From Flammulina velutipes (taxonomy: Eukaryota; Basidiomycota; Agaricomycetes; Agaricales; Physalacriaceae): a stretch of 64,000 bases of DNA. The notes below the pieces were generated by a model, which had not been told where the DNA came from, ran no database searches, and worked only from the letters and a program-made list of their open reading frames with translations. The stretch is taken from NCBI GenBank assembly GCA_011800155.1, contig CM022377.1:1550001-1614000 (forward strand). Direction: 5' to 3'. How positions within the stretch are numbered: position 1 is the first letter of the stretch; every line of letters begins with the position of its first letter. The translations under genes and the position numbers were made by a program. Of this stretch, positions 54,344 through 64,000 are shown piece by piece.

Positions 54344-55997
54344 GCATTCGGACATTTCCTTTTTTGCTTTGCGCCTTATGGACGATCGTAATATACAGGG
54401 CCTTTTGGTTGGATGACTCGTTATTAACTACCTTAGTTGAGATCTCCGTAATAGTACCGTGTTTGTGAATAATCTTGGACGTCAAACGTGTATTTTTTTG
54501 GTGTCTTCCTAGGAGCAGACGACGACTCGCCTTACGACAACGATGATCGGACGCCAAGATGAACGATTGTTCAGGAAATGTGCGGGGTTGGATATTATTT
54601 TAGCGCAGAAAGGCGAATGCGACGATTCGCATGGAGGCAGTGTCAAGTAAAGATAAAAGCGTCCGGGAAAGCCCAGACACGCGAGATAATGCAGAATATG
54701 TTCTTGAAAGAGGAATTTGAGTTTCCGTCGATCACATTGATCACATTGACGACATGATCGACAAGAGGCCCAGATGCCTTCGATCATCTGGGTGGCTTTT
54801 CTCAGTTCGCAGCAAGCCGAGATGAGCGTAGGATCCCAAACGGTCGGAATTGTAATTAAAACCTGTGCTCTCGACACCAAAGGATATGCCTTTTTCCTAG
54901 CACAGATCGCCGAAATGGTCAGTTGCTAGGGCACTCCCTAAAGTAGAAACAGCACGACGGGTGGCAGCTCTCCGTTTACGAGAGGTTTATTGGTCATCTG
55001 TGCTCAGGATTCAAAGCAAGGTCGAGCTAAGGGCTCTCACCCTAGGCGCTTAACTGGTTTTGTCAACCTCCGGGGAGGTCTATAAACAAACTGTCTGTCT
55101 ATTTCCATCTCAACCAACGCCACCGTCATGTTCAAGGTGTAATCTCCCCGGCCGCAACCAATGTGACAATAATGTCTAAGAATGAACAGTAGTCAGCTCG
55201 CTGAAAATCTCGTTCGCCAATATCTCGCATTTGATTTACCAACCAGGGCTGGATTTGCTGCATTTTGCTTAAAACCGCCATGAATGGTGACCAGCCTGGC
55301 CATTGCACGTGTATACACGTGAGGCGACACCGCCTTTCGAGCATATCTGAGTAAGAAAGAGTAGTCAACGCCTTTCACGTCCTGTCCGGTTGCTATTTAA
55401 CCACAAGGTCATCAGATACACAGTGCGGGGCACTGCGGGCGCTCATCGACATCGATCAGTGTGAGTAATCCTTTCTAGATAAGTTATAAAGCACACTGTC
55501 CATTTCTGATTCTGAATCTTCTAGCAGGAGGAGTAGATTAATTCAGGGGAATGCGCGCCACTCTGAATGATAGCAATGTTCTGACCGTCATCATGACGAG
55601 GGTCAGCGTAGGCGGTGAACGGAGGAAAAGTCGAATGCAAATTGGACCGGAGGAGCGGCCACACCTGTTCACACGTGGAAAGCGCGTGTTGTGGACGCTA
55701 ATGGGTCCATATGATGATCCTGATCGCACACACGCACATCACACATGAGGCTGCGCGCCGAAGGAGTGGCTCTTTCTGCTCGAGCTTGAAAGTTAATATT
55801 CAGACTATTTCTCTACGCCACAGCTTGTAGCTGAAGCGCGCTCTATTTTCGAATGGCTAAGATACAGACATGTTGCATTGTAAAGTACAGATTGCAAAAA
55901 TGATACAGGGACCAGTAGAGTTAAGCGAATGAAGCCAGTCGACAAAGATGGACTGTCGGGGCTAGGAACCAGGTGGTGGGAAATTGGGAAGATGGTG
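54344..55997. other. Intergenic region between Zn2Cys6 and TAF11 genes
   Basis: Both ends are 3' ends of genes. A TATA-like TCTATAAAC (55078) and a good start context (CACCGTCATG near 55129) suggest the beginning of a small gene whose first exon would be MFK with a GTGTAA donor, but no continuation could be fixed. The 65-codon frame 55551-55748 is unsupported. Confidence 0.3.
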
Positions 55998-57082
55998 CTA
56001 CCGAACAAATAGCTTCTTGCCTCTCAATGGTCGGGCGGCACCTACTCGCCCACTTTCTTCCTGATACATTCGATACGCTTCTCGGAGGTGATCTGGTGAT
56101 AATGGTCCAGACTCTCCTCGTCGAGCTTGAACCTCGCGTGCTAAAGAAGGTTGCTCGGTATGTGATAATGTATTGAGAAGATCACCACTCACCTTTTTCG
56201 ACAACTTCCCCAACGAACACTTTTGCGAAACCGGCCACTATTTGGGCGACTGGCTGGGAAACCTGGGTGCCCACCGTTGTTTGGATGACCTGGAGAGATT
56301 GGCGATGCGAAGATGTAACGAGGGGAAGGCTTACCTTGCGGACGGCTTGCTTCGGTAGGGCGTGTCGCCGGTAAGCTTCAAATCTCTCATATTGCTCGGG
56401 GCTGAAGTGATCCATCAGGACTCTGTGAACCAAGGTGAGTACGTGGATGCATGAAAAGATCAAAGACGCACTTTAGGTTATCCTTCGACTGCGAATTCCA
56501 TGTCTGCTGGGCAGAGTAGTCATCGTCAGCCATGGCGGGGAACAGCTCGTCGTCTCCCTCCCCGTCTTCTTCCGCGCCTGGCTGCTGCATCCGTATTGGA
56601 ATGGAGGCTGGAGGTGGCATTGACAATGGCCGACTGTAGTGGTTGGTCGCTGCTGCCGCCGCCACCGCTGCTGTCGCCAATGGAAACATCATGCTCGGCA
56701 ACGGAGCTGGCGGAATGGACGGGCCAGGGGTCGGGGTCGCTGGCGCATTGTCATCGTTGTCGAGGCTGAGGAGACCTGTCATGTCCAGCACTGGGACCGA
56801 TGAAGCCATGGTGTAATCTGTCGAGGAAACTGTGGATGGTGGACGTTGTCTTGCTGCAATGCTGCCACCTGAGAGCAGGCTGTCCCCTCCTGACGGTGTG
56901 CTAGAACGAGATATCTGTTCTTCTGGCAGCGACCAGCGAACTTGCTGTGGCGTCGAAGTCGATGTTGACGGCGAGTGATGGACGTCGCTGGGAAGAGGCG
57001 AGCCAGCAGAGTGTGACAATGACATAATGACTGTTCCACGAGGCTTTCGTCCGCGTTTGGCGCCAGTGTTTCCTGCGCTCAT
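55998..57082 (-). CDS. TAF11: TFIID subunit 11 (TAF11)
   Basis: Four exons on the minus strand: 57082-56472, 56422-56335, 56289-56193 and 56140-55998 (introns of 49, 45 and 52 nt), 312 residues. The N-terminal 200 residues are a variable Ser/Thr/Pro/Ala-rich region starting with an AT-hook-like KRGRKPRG. The C-terminal 110 residues are the TAFII28 histone-fold domain: LMDHFSPEQYERFEAYRRHA, LPKQAVRKVIQ, VSQPVAQIVAGFAKVFVGEV, then SGPLSPDHLREAYRMYQEES ending GKKLFVR. TAF11 pairs with TAF13 through this fold in TFIID and contacts TBP. The N-terminal AT-hook-like motif is an extra seen here. Confidence 0.93.
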
Positions 57083-57793
57083 CGTTATCTGGCGCGTCGG
57101 TTTGAGTACAAAGGAACTGAACAGCGTATTAGTCAGCTGGCGGGTTTTGTGGGTCCTCGCTTCCCTGAACTCTGCGCCACTCTACCTGCGTTACTCGTAA
57201 CCATCAACAGACTGTGATACTTATGTACTCCTCACCATCTGTCTTGAATGCTTGCTAGATCGTCGCTCCTGTTACACTCTCGTTCACCGCATTGTCTCCT
57301 ACGCTGGAAAGATGAAACAAGTAAGCTCGTCTGCTAGCCTCTTTCTTATTGCAGTCCTATACTAGACATGTTCCTCCAGTTACTTCGCCGCTTCTAGTCC
57401 CGCTTCTAGCCTACCCAAATAAACATCTTTGGCAGCCAGCGCTGACACTTGTTATCGCTGTGGCGTCAGTCTGGCATGCGTAATACACGGGTCACTCAAG
57501 ATGAGCGCTCAAAGCTTACTGCAATTGGCAATGCGGCCAACTCTGGTGTCTTCAATGAGCAAGGTAATGACCGCTGCTTTGGCTCATTACCGTCGTCGTC
57601 GGTCTCTTGAGAAGGAAGTGCAGATCGTAGGATAACCAGCGAGCGTAAACGTTCCTTTGATTCCCGAAAGAGTACATACACATACAACCAAAGAAGAAGA
57701 AAAGGATAAAGATATGTAGAAGGGGTAGTAAGTAGTGTGGTGTGCGCGGTCTGTCTATACAGAGAAGAGGGCTAGAAGCCTCGACAAGGTATC
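57083..57793. other. Intergenic region between TAF11 and the F-box-like gene
   Basis: Contains the divergent upstream region of TAF11 and the 3' side of the F-box-like gene. A weak candidate for a very small spliced gene exists on the plus strand (ATGAAACAA|GTAAGC at 57312, with a hydrophobic LTLVIAVASVW frame at 57442), and a 44-codon frame MSAQSLLQLAMRPTLVSSMS starts at 57501. Neither could be built into a convincing model. Confidence 0.3.
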
Positions 57794-58986
57794 CTAGACG
57801 GTGTTTGCACGAAGCCGTCCGTCCGGCCATCTACGAAGAGCCTTGACGGAGTCGCAGCGAAGTTTGAGCTCCGTGCAAAGACGAATGAGACGCGCCATGG
57901 CCTCGAGCGCCTCCTCATCACATGGCGTCTCCTCTCCCTTGAGCACACGAACATCCACACGCTCGAGCTTCGCCCAGAGCTTAGGTGTCTGCTTCCGAAT
58001 GACCAAAAAGTCAGAGATGGCGTGACAAAGATCTGGCAGGTCATCTGCAAAACACTCGACGTCGACACGGGCAATCGGGGATGAACAGAACGCTGGGTCT
58101 GCAAATGTGGGTGCGAGGCCCTCGGGTGGGAAGAACGGGGTTGTGTGCAGTTTTGTGAGAACCGGGCATGGTTCGCGAAGGGGAGCGGGAACACCGAGGG
58201 ATACCTGCTGGACGCTCGTTCCGATGCGAGCGAGGACGCGGTCAGCATCTGTTCCGTCGAGCTCGACGTTTGTGATTCTGCATGCAACGGGGACGTGCTC
58301 CCAGCGTACGTCAGAGAGTGGAGTGTCGCGGATGGTGAGCGATTGGAGCGATGCAATACGGAGGATATTGGGAAGCGCTAAGTCCGTGTTTAATGTGGGG
58401 TGGGGTGGAATGTTTCCATCGTTTGTAACCACTGGGAAAAACATGGGTGGGGCGTGTAGAGCTGACCGTACGACTCCTGAGAGCGTAAGAAAGGTCAAGG
58501 AGGGAAGATCAGAGCAGAATGACACGACTAGACGTTCGCTGAGAGGACAGAGTCCGTGTGGATCAAGGTTTGTTAAGCTTAACGTGCGGATGTGCGGTAG
58601 CGAAACAGAGAGAATCGACGGGCTCAGCCGGCCCGCTGAGGCTATCGAGAGCGTCTTGAGACGCGGCATGAGGGAGAGCAATGGACTGATGTTGACATTG
58701 TTGCCACCAGCGAGGTCTACGCTCAGCGATGCGGTCTGCGCCAAATACGACGCGGGAACGCTTGCCAAGAACGAGGCAAGAACAGCCGGTGAATTGAGCT
58801 TGATACTCTGCATCCCTATTAGTACACCGACCACTACGCTTGTTGATATCCACACACCTTAAAGAGAGCCCCAATGCATGCAGAATAAGATAGACGGTTG
58901 ACAGTTGCCAAAGGATAGGCATCGACGGGCTCGAGCTCGTCGACGATAGCCTGCTTGATTTCAGTGGGAAGGGATTGCCAGGACAT
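57794..58986 (-). CDS. F-box/leucine-rich-repeat-like protein
   Basis: Two exons on the minus strand, 58986-58858 and 58807-57794 (GTGTGT..GCAG, 50 nt), 380 residues. The N-terminus MSWQSLPTEIKQAIVDELEP then DAYPLATVNRLSYSAC is a typical basidiomycete F-box-like motif (LPxEIxxxIxDxL...LxxVNR). The remainder has LRR-like segments (LKTLSIASAGRLSP, IRTLSLTNLDPHGLC, LPSLTFLTLSGVV, LQSLTIRDTPLSDVRW, VRVLKGEET). Such proteins usually recruit substrates to an SCF ubiquitin ligase, but large families in these fungi are mostly uncharacterised. The F-box exon is separate from the LRR exon. Confidence 0.82.
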
Positions 58987-61704
58987 TATGTTTGCGGCGA
59001 CAAGCTTTGAGGTTGTCGCCTTTTATCGCTTTACGCTCCGACGTCCACGATCTCCGGTATGGAAGGGCTTTCACAAAAGCTTCCGAAACAAGCAACGCAT
59101 AACATTGATGATCGACGTCAACCCAGGCTTAAAAAAGACAGGCGCAGTAAACCGTGCTCGTCGGATTCAAAACAGCTGCTCATCGTACAATATTCCTATA
59201 CACATAGCTAGGATACAGATACACGCGGCTACTGCACTCCCGGCATTATCCAACACAGATAGATTACCGCCACATTCATTCACATGTCCAAAGCACCCCT
59301 CCCCCAGATGTGTTCCCATCTATCCCAATTGGGATGATATATCAATGATCCGGCAGCAAAGGTAGTCCTCGGTGCCCCCCGTAGACAAGTACAGCGGTAT
59401 GCGCCTCAGACATACTACGCTGTAGTTCCCCTAGTATGCCGCACCATTCTACGTTCTGGCATCGGTGGCCTCGGACGAGCTCGCTCGCGTGTGGCGCCGC
59501 TGAATATCGCCGAATTGTCAGTGTTATGCCTCAATACAGCACCGCGACCATACTCCATCCATCTTCTACACTCGTCTCCGAACCCCAACCAGATTGGGGA
59601 ATAAGTCTTGATCTCCGAGTCCCGTACTCAATCTCTTTCAAGTTGAAGCTGTGCCGGCGTTATGTAGCAGACAGCATCGTGCTTCTTGCGAAGCTGATTC
59701 TGTTCCTTTGAAGCTATGAGAACAGATCAAGTGCTATCTGCGTCTATCTGTGGCAGAACATGTCGGAGCCACCGATTATCGAACTCCCCGACGACGGACA
59801 GAAGGACCGTCTCGCACTGGAGCTGTCAAGACGATCGTTCCACCTTCCTCCGAAAGAGCAGAAGGTCCGCCTGAAGCGCATCGTAGCGAACAGGCCACAA
59901 TGACACTGCTCGTCGTCAAGCGCCGTGTGACGAGAACTCGACCAGCATGATCACATCCTCATCACTCACCAGTGAACCATGGGAACAACGCCAAATACCC
60001 GTGAAATACCCATGCGCGCTGGATCTCTCAAATCAATGAAACTAAACACCGACATTGTCAACCAACAATGCATCTCTGATATCCACCAGATTGAGTACAG
60101 TTCTTACCGTGTATACCGGTCTCACGAATTCATCGCGAGAAATTACAATGCATGACGTGTCTCGATTGTATATCGATAGGATGCAAGATTTCAAAGGGAA
60201 ACTGCCAGTGGGGAGCCAGATCCGTCCAGTTCGCTGGTCAGGGGAGTCACTGGAAATGGTAGCAGCTGAGCTTGAGCAAGAAACCGATCTGGTGTCTGCG
60301 TCATTGGTGACAGAGAGTGTCTCCTAGTGTACAGGCCGTTTGGAAATGCTTTACCTTTGCCTTTGCTTAGGGAATGGAAGCAAGCTCGGGGCTCAGTACG
60401 GACATGGCCAACGAGGGGCGTGTACCGCAGAAGATAGAAGTTTATCTCACGCGTCGGGAATTGGGGATCGGACCAAGTCCACGGGAGTTTGGCTGCATAG
60501 AAGAAGTGTGGCGTAGCGAGGGGGATGAAATTACAGAGTAAAACTCTGAATTTAGCTCCGAAACGCTGCTAGAATGAGGTTTCGAGGCCTGCAGAGAATT
60601 TACTTCAGAGGATAGACTATGAACGATAAAAATAGAAGCGACCAGAAAGCGACAGTCTCAGGATGTGACGGTAAGAACACAACGGTCGGCCCCGCTGCCC
60701 GCATTGAATTATTACAAATAATTACACGCAATATTCTTTTGTTCATTGAGACTCGATTGGAGCTTCATTCTATCTCTATCTATTCAAATCAGACCATTCT
60801 ACACCGTGGACTCTGGACTAGGTGGACGTTCTTCTCCTTGAGTTCATCGACCCCACCAAGACCCCACCTTATTACTTCTGAATCGCCATCATAACAAGCT
60901 CATCATCCCTTCCATTCAACTATTCAACGCATCGCTATAATGACAGCTACATTTACTCAGTCCCGTTCCACCAAATGAATAGAAATTCCACAACCATCGT
61001 TTGGGTGACTGGCCAAAGAAGCCCCCTCCATTTCCCTATCAATGAACCGCACTCGTCAAATATCCGCTGTACCGTTCACGAGTCATTTTGAAATTTGAAG
61101 CACTTGACAGCTTCCAATGCTACACGGCCCAAAGCATGCACCGGTGTGGCGTTATATGCTCCTGGCTGTACAATTTGGCTTACTGATACACTGTAAGTAA
61201 CTGCGAGCGGCGAAGCTCAGGAGGGCATTTCGGACTATGCTGTATCGCATCAGAATATATGACCGGCGAGTTACATGGTTGAGGCAGTTGCGCCACGCCG
61301 TCCATGCACATCTTCGGTAGCACGACGAACTCGGAACAAAAAAAACAGCTTCGCAAAATCAATGCTGCGCGGTCTTACTTCACTTGAGAATGGTGTTCGG
61401 GCTCGGGCAAAGAAGGCACTGGGCGCGCGGCGGAGGGCTGTCTGCGGGCTCGTCAGAAGAATGAACAAGCATTATTGAGCCCCGATGACATATGCTATCC
61501 ATTTGGCAATCCGAGCATTGGATCGTTGTGTCAGACTCGGCGAACAAAGCAACAATACGGCCCGTATAACGCTCGTAGAATGACTTGAATTGCAATTCAT
61601 CCTAGGAGACGTCGGTCAAGGTGATTTACACGAGGAGAACGGAGCGTTGGCAATTCGGTTACATTCGGGACCAAGAGCAGTTTCTAGTAGGGAGTGACAA
61701 CGTC
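58987..61704. other. Gene-poor region; one candidate 47-aa ORF
   Basis: Frames 58955-59365, 59436-59711, 60055-60327 and 60619-60894 have no recognised domain; several begin with non-ATG codons. The 47-codon frame at 59760-59903 is listed separately. TGTGGCG motifs at 60508 and 61144 resemble those in the tRNA-like cluster. I see no mobile element with clear ends. Confidence 0.3.
59760..59903 (+). CDS. Candidate small ORF (47 aa), possibly a microprotein
   Basis: Starts MSEPPIIELPDDGQKDRLAL and ends with KEQKVRLKRIVANRP plus one residue before TGA. It has an acidic N-terminus and a basic amphipathic C-terminal half, a composition more gene-like than the overlapping 66-codon frame. No homology is recognised, and it could be one exon of a larger gene whose other exons I cannot find. 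Confidence 0.25.
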   Translation: MSEPPIIELPDDGQKDRLALELSRRSFHLPPKEQKVRLKRIVANRPQ

Positions 61705-62041
61705 CTAGTGCTTGGACTCTCTCTCCGCCTCTTCGACGAACTTGCGAATGCTGTTCATTCTAGCGTCAGTCAGTCTAGTCACTGTAGTATGGTACAGGGC
61801 ACTCACAACTCCTCTTCCTCGCTGTTTCCGCTGGACACTGCCTCTTTGACCTTTTGGGTGAGGGTTGGCTTTGGCTCTGGCTTCTTGGAACCACCACGGG
61901 TGGCAAGGAATGCGATGCCAAAGACGGATCCCAGTGTTGAGAGAGCAATGTACTCGTTCTTGATAACGCGGCCAGCGATGACGCTAAGAGCGGACAGTTA
62001 GAGAATGCATGAATACGGCGTTGAGCAACTGACTAGCTCAT
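61705..62041 (-). CDS. ATP19: Mitochondrial F1Fo ATP synthase subunit k
   Basis: Three exons on the minus strand: 62041-62034, 61983-61807 and 61759-61705 (introns of 50 and 47 nt), 79 residues. Exon 1 has only 8 coding bases (M-S-Y start). The product begins MSYVIAGRVIKNEYIALSTL, continues with a single membrane helix (LGSVFGIAFLATRGG) and a charged tail (KKPEPKPTLTQKVKEAV, EEEEL, IRKFVEEAERESKH). This is the pattern of fungal subunit k, a small Fo subunit tied to dimer stability in the inner membrane. Size is typical for the family. It is divergent from the 329-aa gene with 147 bp between start codons. Confidence 0.87.
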
Positions 62042-62188
62042 GATGAAAATATGTTGGACGTCGTTGAAAGTTACCGGAAACGTTCGGGGCTGGCAAACCG
62101 CACATGGCGTTGTTTGGTTCGCACAAACCGGCAGTGTCGGACCGCACCCAACTTGTAACCACCATTTAATTCCACCCCACGACGACCT
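62042..62188. promoter_or_regulatory. 147-bp divergent intergenic promoter
   Basis: Separates the start codons of ATP19 (-) and the 329-aa coiled-coil gene (+). No TATA box is obvious, and TGTGGTTGG-like motifs are absent. Bidirectional use is inferred from the arrangement. Confidence 0.5.
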
Positions 62189-63228
62189 ATGGACGCTTCA
62201 AGCAAAGCTAAACGACATTCGCTTCAACTACAGCCACTTCATTTACTTTTATCTTCTCCGCCACCGTCTCCCGGCGCCTTCACACCTACCAGAGCGTCGC
62301 GTCGCCAGTCTAGTATCAACCTACCCTACCGTCCCCCGCCAAATGCATCTCGAGAGCCTGTCACACTGGGAGAAAAGTATGTACACTAACAGATTACGCG
62401 AGCTATAACTCTAAACTGCCTCTTAGGCATTCGGACCTCCTTCATTTTATCGCCCAGAAAGAGAGCAAATGCCTGGAGTTGCGAAGCCAACTAGCAGTAC
62501 ACGAGAAGGAGCTGCTCGAGCTGAAGCGCAAATGGGAGAGGATTGTGCAACGAGGATTTGATAGGCAGCAACAGCAGCAAGTGCAGTCGAGTCCACAGCC
62601 TCCAAGGATGGGCCACGCACCAACCTCTTCGTCCTCCTCCAGCGCCACACAGTCCTCTGTCGTGTCTTCGGCGACTTCCGTGACCAGTGAAGAGCCTTCT
62701 TCACCGCCACATCGACCCTTCACAGACTCTCCTACTTCCTCAGTTTCTTCCCTACCATCTCCCGTGCCCCTGGCCCAACTCTCTGCGTCACTCCCGCCCG
62801 AAATATCATCCTGGATATCCACCAACATTCCTCAGAATATCCAGAATATGAATAAGAAATGGGACATCTCTAAACGCGCCAGTCTGTTTGGTCAAAGCAT
62901 CGCCCAGGCCTTGGAGCTGCAGTTGACGCCAGCGGCGACGCCAACGGCGACAACGACTCCCCCGCCGACACCACCGCCGTCTGCGACGACGAAGTTGGGT
63001 CGTGCGGGATCATTAGGCCGACGCGCGGGATCCAGGCTTTCATCTCCGCCATCCAACAATTCCTCGTCTACCTCGCCTCATCCCCATCCGCCTAGCACTC
63101 CTTCACCCAAAGCGACTCCTAGTCCTGCTCCAGTTCCCAACTCGCAACAACCCACCTCCCGCTCCCGCATGTCTCTTACAAAGACACAAGAGGTCGAGGA
63201 AGAGGACGACGAGGCCTGGAATTGGTAG
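62189..63228 (+). CDS. Coiled-coil, Ser/Pro-rich protein (329 aa)
   Basis: Two exons, 62189-62376 and 62427-63228 (GTATGT..CTTAG, 50 nt), 329 residues from MDASSKAKRHSLQLQPLHLL. Residues about 64-105 (HSDLLHFIAQKESKCLELRS, LAVHEKELLELKRKWERIVQ) form a likely coiled coil. A Gln run, Ser-rich tracts and a short conserved-looking segment (PPEISSWISTNIPQ, KKWDISKRASLFGQSIAQAL) follow; the C-terminus is Pro/Thr/Ser-rich and ends with acidic EEEDDEAWNW. The family is seen in basidiomycetes as uncharacterised proteins; I give no function. Confidence 0.75.
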
Positions 63229-64000
63229 AACATAAACACGAACGAAACGGAAGGTTGCATAGTACATAGTACACTCTTGGTATCTTTATCCACGTCACAT
63301 TTCACGTAACAATTCTTTGCATGTCCACACTATACTAATACTGTTATGAAGCTGCGCTTTCTTTCTTTCGTTTCGGTGAATTGTGGAGATGAATTTTCCC
63401 TCCTTCAATCTGGAAACGAAGGATCCATATACAATTTTCCCATCCCCCAGCCAACCTAGTGGCGCGGAGATAGCTGGTAGGAATTTGCCAGAAATGTGAA
63501 AAGTCAGGATGTCAGAAAGCTCTGGACGCTCACTAATAGCTCCCCCGTCCTTGTCTCTAGGTCTCGCCCAGGATCTTAACGAGATCCCAGCAATCTTCCT
63601 ATCGATTTGACTCTACCTCCTGATCAAGAGCGCAATCGTATAATTGGATTGAATGCGCGTTACCAGGATGCGAACAGACTTCAATTCTAGACGAAGAGTC
63701 CTCCGTTCTTGTCTCGACTTCTACAGGATCTTGACGAGATCCCTGTAATCTCCCTACAACCTCCCTACGCCTCTAGCTCTACCTCGTCAACAGCGCAGGG
63801 AGGCTTTACGAAAATGTGATGGTAGTATGGAATCTAAAGCTATCGAAGCGATGGTTAGCGCATCATATCAGCGAGTTCTTACCGACGAGGAAGCGATCTG
63901 CATTGTCGGTTCGCAATGTACAAGAATAGCCGAAGTGCAGACTCTCACGATCGGTGGCGAGATGAAGAAAATTAGTGAACTCTCTCGTAACAGTTGTTCT
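63229..64000 (+). other. Right-edge region with a duplicated block and possible partial gene
   Basis: A block around 63541-63635 recurs diverged at 63700-63795 (shared GGATCTTRACGAGATCCC and the following CTTCCTAYSG...CTCTACCTC). The second is followed on the plus strand by a frame open from about 63751 to the window end (ALPRQQRREALRKCDGSMES, EAMVSASYQRVLTDEEAICI). This could be an exon of a gene that continues past the window. No family is recognised. Confidence 0.3.

Noticed and set aside
55132..55368. 78-codon minus-strand frame with gene-like text
   Set aside because: Starts at TTG, with no ATG exon or splice partner found; kept only as part of the intergenic description.
57312..57635. 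Possible tiny spliced membrane protein (MKQ + LTLVIAVASVW)
   Set aside because: Several splice choices work equally badly and none gives a known small mitochondrial or ER subunit.
58107..58862. 251-codon plus-strand frame
   Set aside because: Antisense shadow of the F-box/LRR-like gene, which has a proper ATG, intron and F-box motif on the other strand.

Overview
The window looks like nuclear DNA of a filamentous basidiomycete (Agaricomycetes). Its genes carry many short introns of about 45-59 nt with GTNNGT donors, CTNAC-like branch sites and YAG acceptors. It encodes a one-polypeptide (fused) ATP-citrate lyase, MATA_HMG-type regulators, a PEX13 and a TAF11. A Ceratobasidiaceae/Rhizoctonia-like source would fit, but that is an inference. 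Exon coordinates were worked out by hand from splice signals, reading frame and family conservation.

Positions 1-26,300 are a transposon graveyard with no convincing host gene. It holds an LTR-like repeat in three copies and several non-autonomous hAT-type elements whose 8-9 bp target duplications can be read directly. A broken hAT transposase gene lies on the minus strand. The largest structure is a 4.28-kb near-identical inverted duplication (8571-12851 against 18014-22298) around a 5.2-kb spacer. A second inverted pair of 1.74 kb (15375-17116 and 23694-25435) interleaves with it. Positions 2600-4560 hold a run of very short GC-GNA-GC hairpins and a 78-bp direct repeat of unknown origin.

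Positions 26,400-64,000 are gene-rich. In order they carry: a disordered protein (-); a basic unknown protein and PEX13 packed 37 bp apart (+); a cluster of tRNA-derived repeat relics (29.0-31.3 kb); a single-pass Kre9/KNH-like membrane protein (-); a disordered protein (-); a two-RRM hnRNP-like protein (+); a sterol C-5 desaturase (+); two tandem HMG-box genes (+); ATP-citrate lyase (+); a small secreted Cys-rich protein (-); a Zn2Cys6 regulator (+); TAF11 (-); an F-box/LRR-like protein (-); mitochondrial ATP synthase subunit k (-), divergent from a coiled-coil protein (+). The right edge may hold the start of another gene.

The observation I rate highest is in the tandem HMG-box pair. The two genes are paralogous, share a GC-run plus TATA promoter layout, and each is preceded by a dense cluster of ACAAT/ATTGT, the core site of their own DNA-binding family. 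This suggests an auto- and cross-regulating duplicated module.
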